The position numbers and the translations under genes are program-made. Below are positions 45,098-46,342 of a DNA stretch of 46,342 bases, piece by piece. The DNA is taken from the NCBI RefSeq assembly GCF_000285495.1, contig NZ_HE610977.1, positions 719,846 through 766,187 on the forward strand. The letters are read 5' to 3'. Numbering within the stretch: the first letter of the stretch is position 1; every line of letters starts with the position of its first letter. This DNA is from Oceanobacillus massiliensis str. N'diop. GTDB taxonomy: Bacteria; Bacillota; Bacilli; Bacillales; Amphibacillaceae. Under the pieces are notes generated by a model, which was not told where the DNA came from, made no database searches, and worked only from the letters and a program-made list of their open reading frames with translations.

Positions 45098-45616
45098 ATG
45101 TACAAGAAGTCAATCGGATTAATCCTGGTCTCTTTATTGGTACTAGCACTTGCTGCCTGTGGAGGAAATGAAAGCGGAAATGAAGAATCTAATTCTGAAG
45201 GAACAGGTCCAGCCGAATCCACAGGGGATGGTACACCAACCGATTCAGGACAGTCGGAAACCACTGAAAACGACAGCACAGTGTCCAACAGTAACAAATA
45301 TACGTATCAATTTACCAGTTTTGATCTAGAAGCAGACATTGAAGATTCTAATGACGCAGTGGAAGTTGATTACGAAATGGATTCAGATGATTCCGAAGCG
45401 TCTTATCTTGATAAAATCCAGGGTATTCGATTAAATGGAGATGAAGCTATGGAAGAACTATCCAACATCTTTTCTTCCTTTGAATTTGATCAGGATACCC
45501 CTAACGAGGAAGTATTGAATGCAGTAATGGATGGATTTAACATTCCTGATGACGCAAAGAATGTCGATCTTGAGATCAATTTTGCAGATGGAACGGAAAA
45601 AGATTATAAGCAATGA
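45098..45616 (+). CDS. YusW-family lipoprotein
   Basis: 172 residues from the ATG at 45098 (GAGAGGTG upstream). Lipoprotein signal with LAAC (Cys about 21), then a 40-residue Ser/Glu/Gly/Thr-rich linker, then an acidic domain (YTYQFTSFDLEADIEDSNDAVEVDYEM ... NVDLEINFADGTEKDYK) like YusW. The very acidic composition fits a protein exposed to high salt. Function unknown. A terminator follows. The 260 bp upstream hold only AT-rich promoter-like sequence. Confidence 0.8.
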   Translation: MYKKSIGLILVSLLVLALAACGGNESGNEESNSEGTGPAESTGDGTPTDSGQSETTENDSTVSNSNKYTYQFTSFDLEADIEDSNDAVEVDYEMDSDDSEASYLDKIQGIRLNGDEAMEELSNIFSSFEFDQDTPNEEVLNAVMDGFNIPDDAKNVDLEINFADGTEKDYKQ

Positions 45617-45644
45617 TCACCTAACTTGGCTAACCCCCACACAA

Positions 45645-45682
45645 AAAACAGACCTGAGCTGATAAAGCTCCGGTCTGTTTTT
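45645..45682 (+). terminator. Terminator of the YusW-like gene
   Basis: AAAAACAGACC..AGCT with its complement AGCT..GGTCTGTTTTT, T run on the plus side and A run on the other, so possibly bidirectional. Confidence 0.85.
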
Positions 45683-45768
45683 GGATGATTACACTGTCGG
45701 GCAGTTGAAACCTTCCTGATCTAGCAATGTCTGCCCACCATCCCTAGATCTACTACCTATTAAAAAAA

Positions 45769-46326
45769 GGCTGTTTTCTCAAAGTTTGTTGTTTTTACAT
45801 AAAATATATATATTGCGACGTAACTTGATGATGAGCTTATCTTCACTCCGGAAATACACCGCGCTTTCCACGGGCTCGCGCTAAGCCAGGGTACGACTTG
45901 CAATTGCTTCTTTGTTCCCTTGAACCGAGGAAGCATACTGCGAAGCGTAACTAGAAGACGCAGGTGCATCTAGTGGGGTCTTAGCATCTTCGCTTTTCCC
46001 GCAGGACAAGGAATGCTTCGTCAGCAATGCAATTTCAAGGAGTCTCCGTGTATTTCCTCCACTAAGATAAAGCTTTCTGAATCAATTTGCTCATATTCGA
46101 TTATTAAGCTGATTGATTGTAGCGCAGGGCAGTCGACTCCAGCGGGAATAGCAACGGCTGAAGATCCCGCAGGAAGCGGGTTTCTTCCGAGGAAGCTGAA
46201 GCGGTGCCCGCGGAAAGCGACTGCCCGGAGCGGAAATCGGCCGGAACAGTTATCGGGTTTACTGACTGCCTTCTTTATTGAATAAATCCAGAGTTAGAAA
46301 TAACAACAATACTTACGTAAAGAGCC
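45769..46326. mobile_element. MITE-like palindromic element, copy 3 (intact, 558 bp)
   Basis: Inverted ends of about 27 bp: GGCTGTTTTCTCAAAGTTTG on the left and, as complement, GGCTCTTTACGTAAGTATTG on the right. The flanks are an exact 8-bp duplication, TAAAAAAA (45761-45768 and 46327-46334). Inside are two palindromic modules: GGAAATACAC/GTGTATTTCC (45850-46057) and GGGCAGTCG/CGACTGCCC (46127-46226). No transposase or credible gene. Copy 1 carries the same modules inverted. Confidence 0.85.
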
Positions 46327-46342
46327 TAAAAAAATGAAAGCC

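Noticed and set aside
46013-46285. 90-codon frame near the right edge
   Set aside because: It lies wholly inside the palindromic MITE; the apparent peptide is the translated hairpin sequence.

Overview
The window reads as low-GC Gram-positive chromosome from a spore-forming, probably halotolerant member of the Bacillaceae (Oceanobacillus, Virgibacillus or Lentibacillus would fit; this is inferred from gene content only). Supporting signals are an S-box (SAM-I) riboswitch, a proline T-box, a TnrA regulator next to a TnrA box, CotF-type spore coat proteins, a cytochrome bd operon with a CydS-like subunit, a BCCT osmolyte transporter and AGGAGG-type ribosome binding sites.

Left part (1-11.2 kb): a cystine-type solute-binding lipoprotein; an S-box controlling two tandem MetE-like methionine synthases; an enolase-superfamily N-acylamino acid racemase/OSBS with an M20 amidohydrolase; proBA behind a T-box with specifier CCU; a ribokinase; a candidate structured RNA; and an NRDE protein. 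ProB carries an unusual Ser-Pro tandem repeat.

Respiratory block (11.3-18.2 kb): cydA-cydB and a previously unlisted 35-codon cydS converge on cydD-cydC across a shared bidirectional terminator. A small membrane protein and a YkuK protein follow.

Middle (18.9-31 kb): a palindrome-rich MITE-like element, a fructokinase-like PfkB kinase, then a tightly packed minus-strand set that looks like small-molecule or antibiotic modification: a nucleotidyltransferase-GNAT fusion, an APH(6)-type kinase, a metallophosphoesterase, a Nudix hydrolase and a GNAT. After this come an AAC(6')-like GNAT with a damaged start, a TetR remnant, CcdA, a HAD phosphatase, coat proteins, several small membrane proteins, a GrpB protein with a 5' frameshift, and another GNAT.

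Right part (31-46.3 kb): a 906-residue TPR protein with what looks like a degenerate dynamin GTPase domain, whose start codon lies 26 bp from a second MITE copy; a BCCT transporter; an amidase; a ydbC pseudogene with one nonsense codon; an endonuclease III-like glycosylase; a C45-type Ntn hydrolase converging on a DUF819 membrane protein; pyridoxal kinase; an EmrB/LmrB-type MFS gene broken by a 1-base deletion; a TnrA box at about -50 of a promoter leading into an fbpA-like gene and tnrA; a YusW lipoprotein; and a third, intact MITE copy with an exact 8-bp target duplication.

I saw no rRNA or tRNA gene, CRISPR array, intact transposase or phage genes. The strongest leads are the TPR/pseudo-dynamin protein, the TnrA circuit, the unlisted cydS, the MITE family, the candidate RNA at 10.1-10.3 kb, and the unusual number of genes with single-base lesions.
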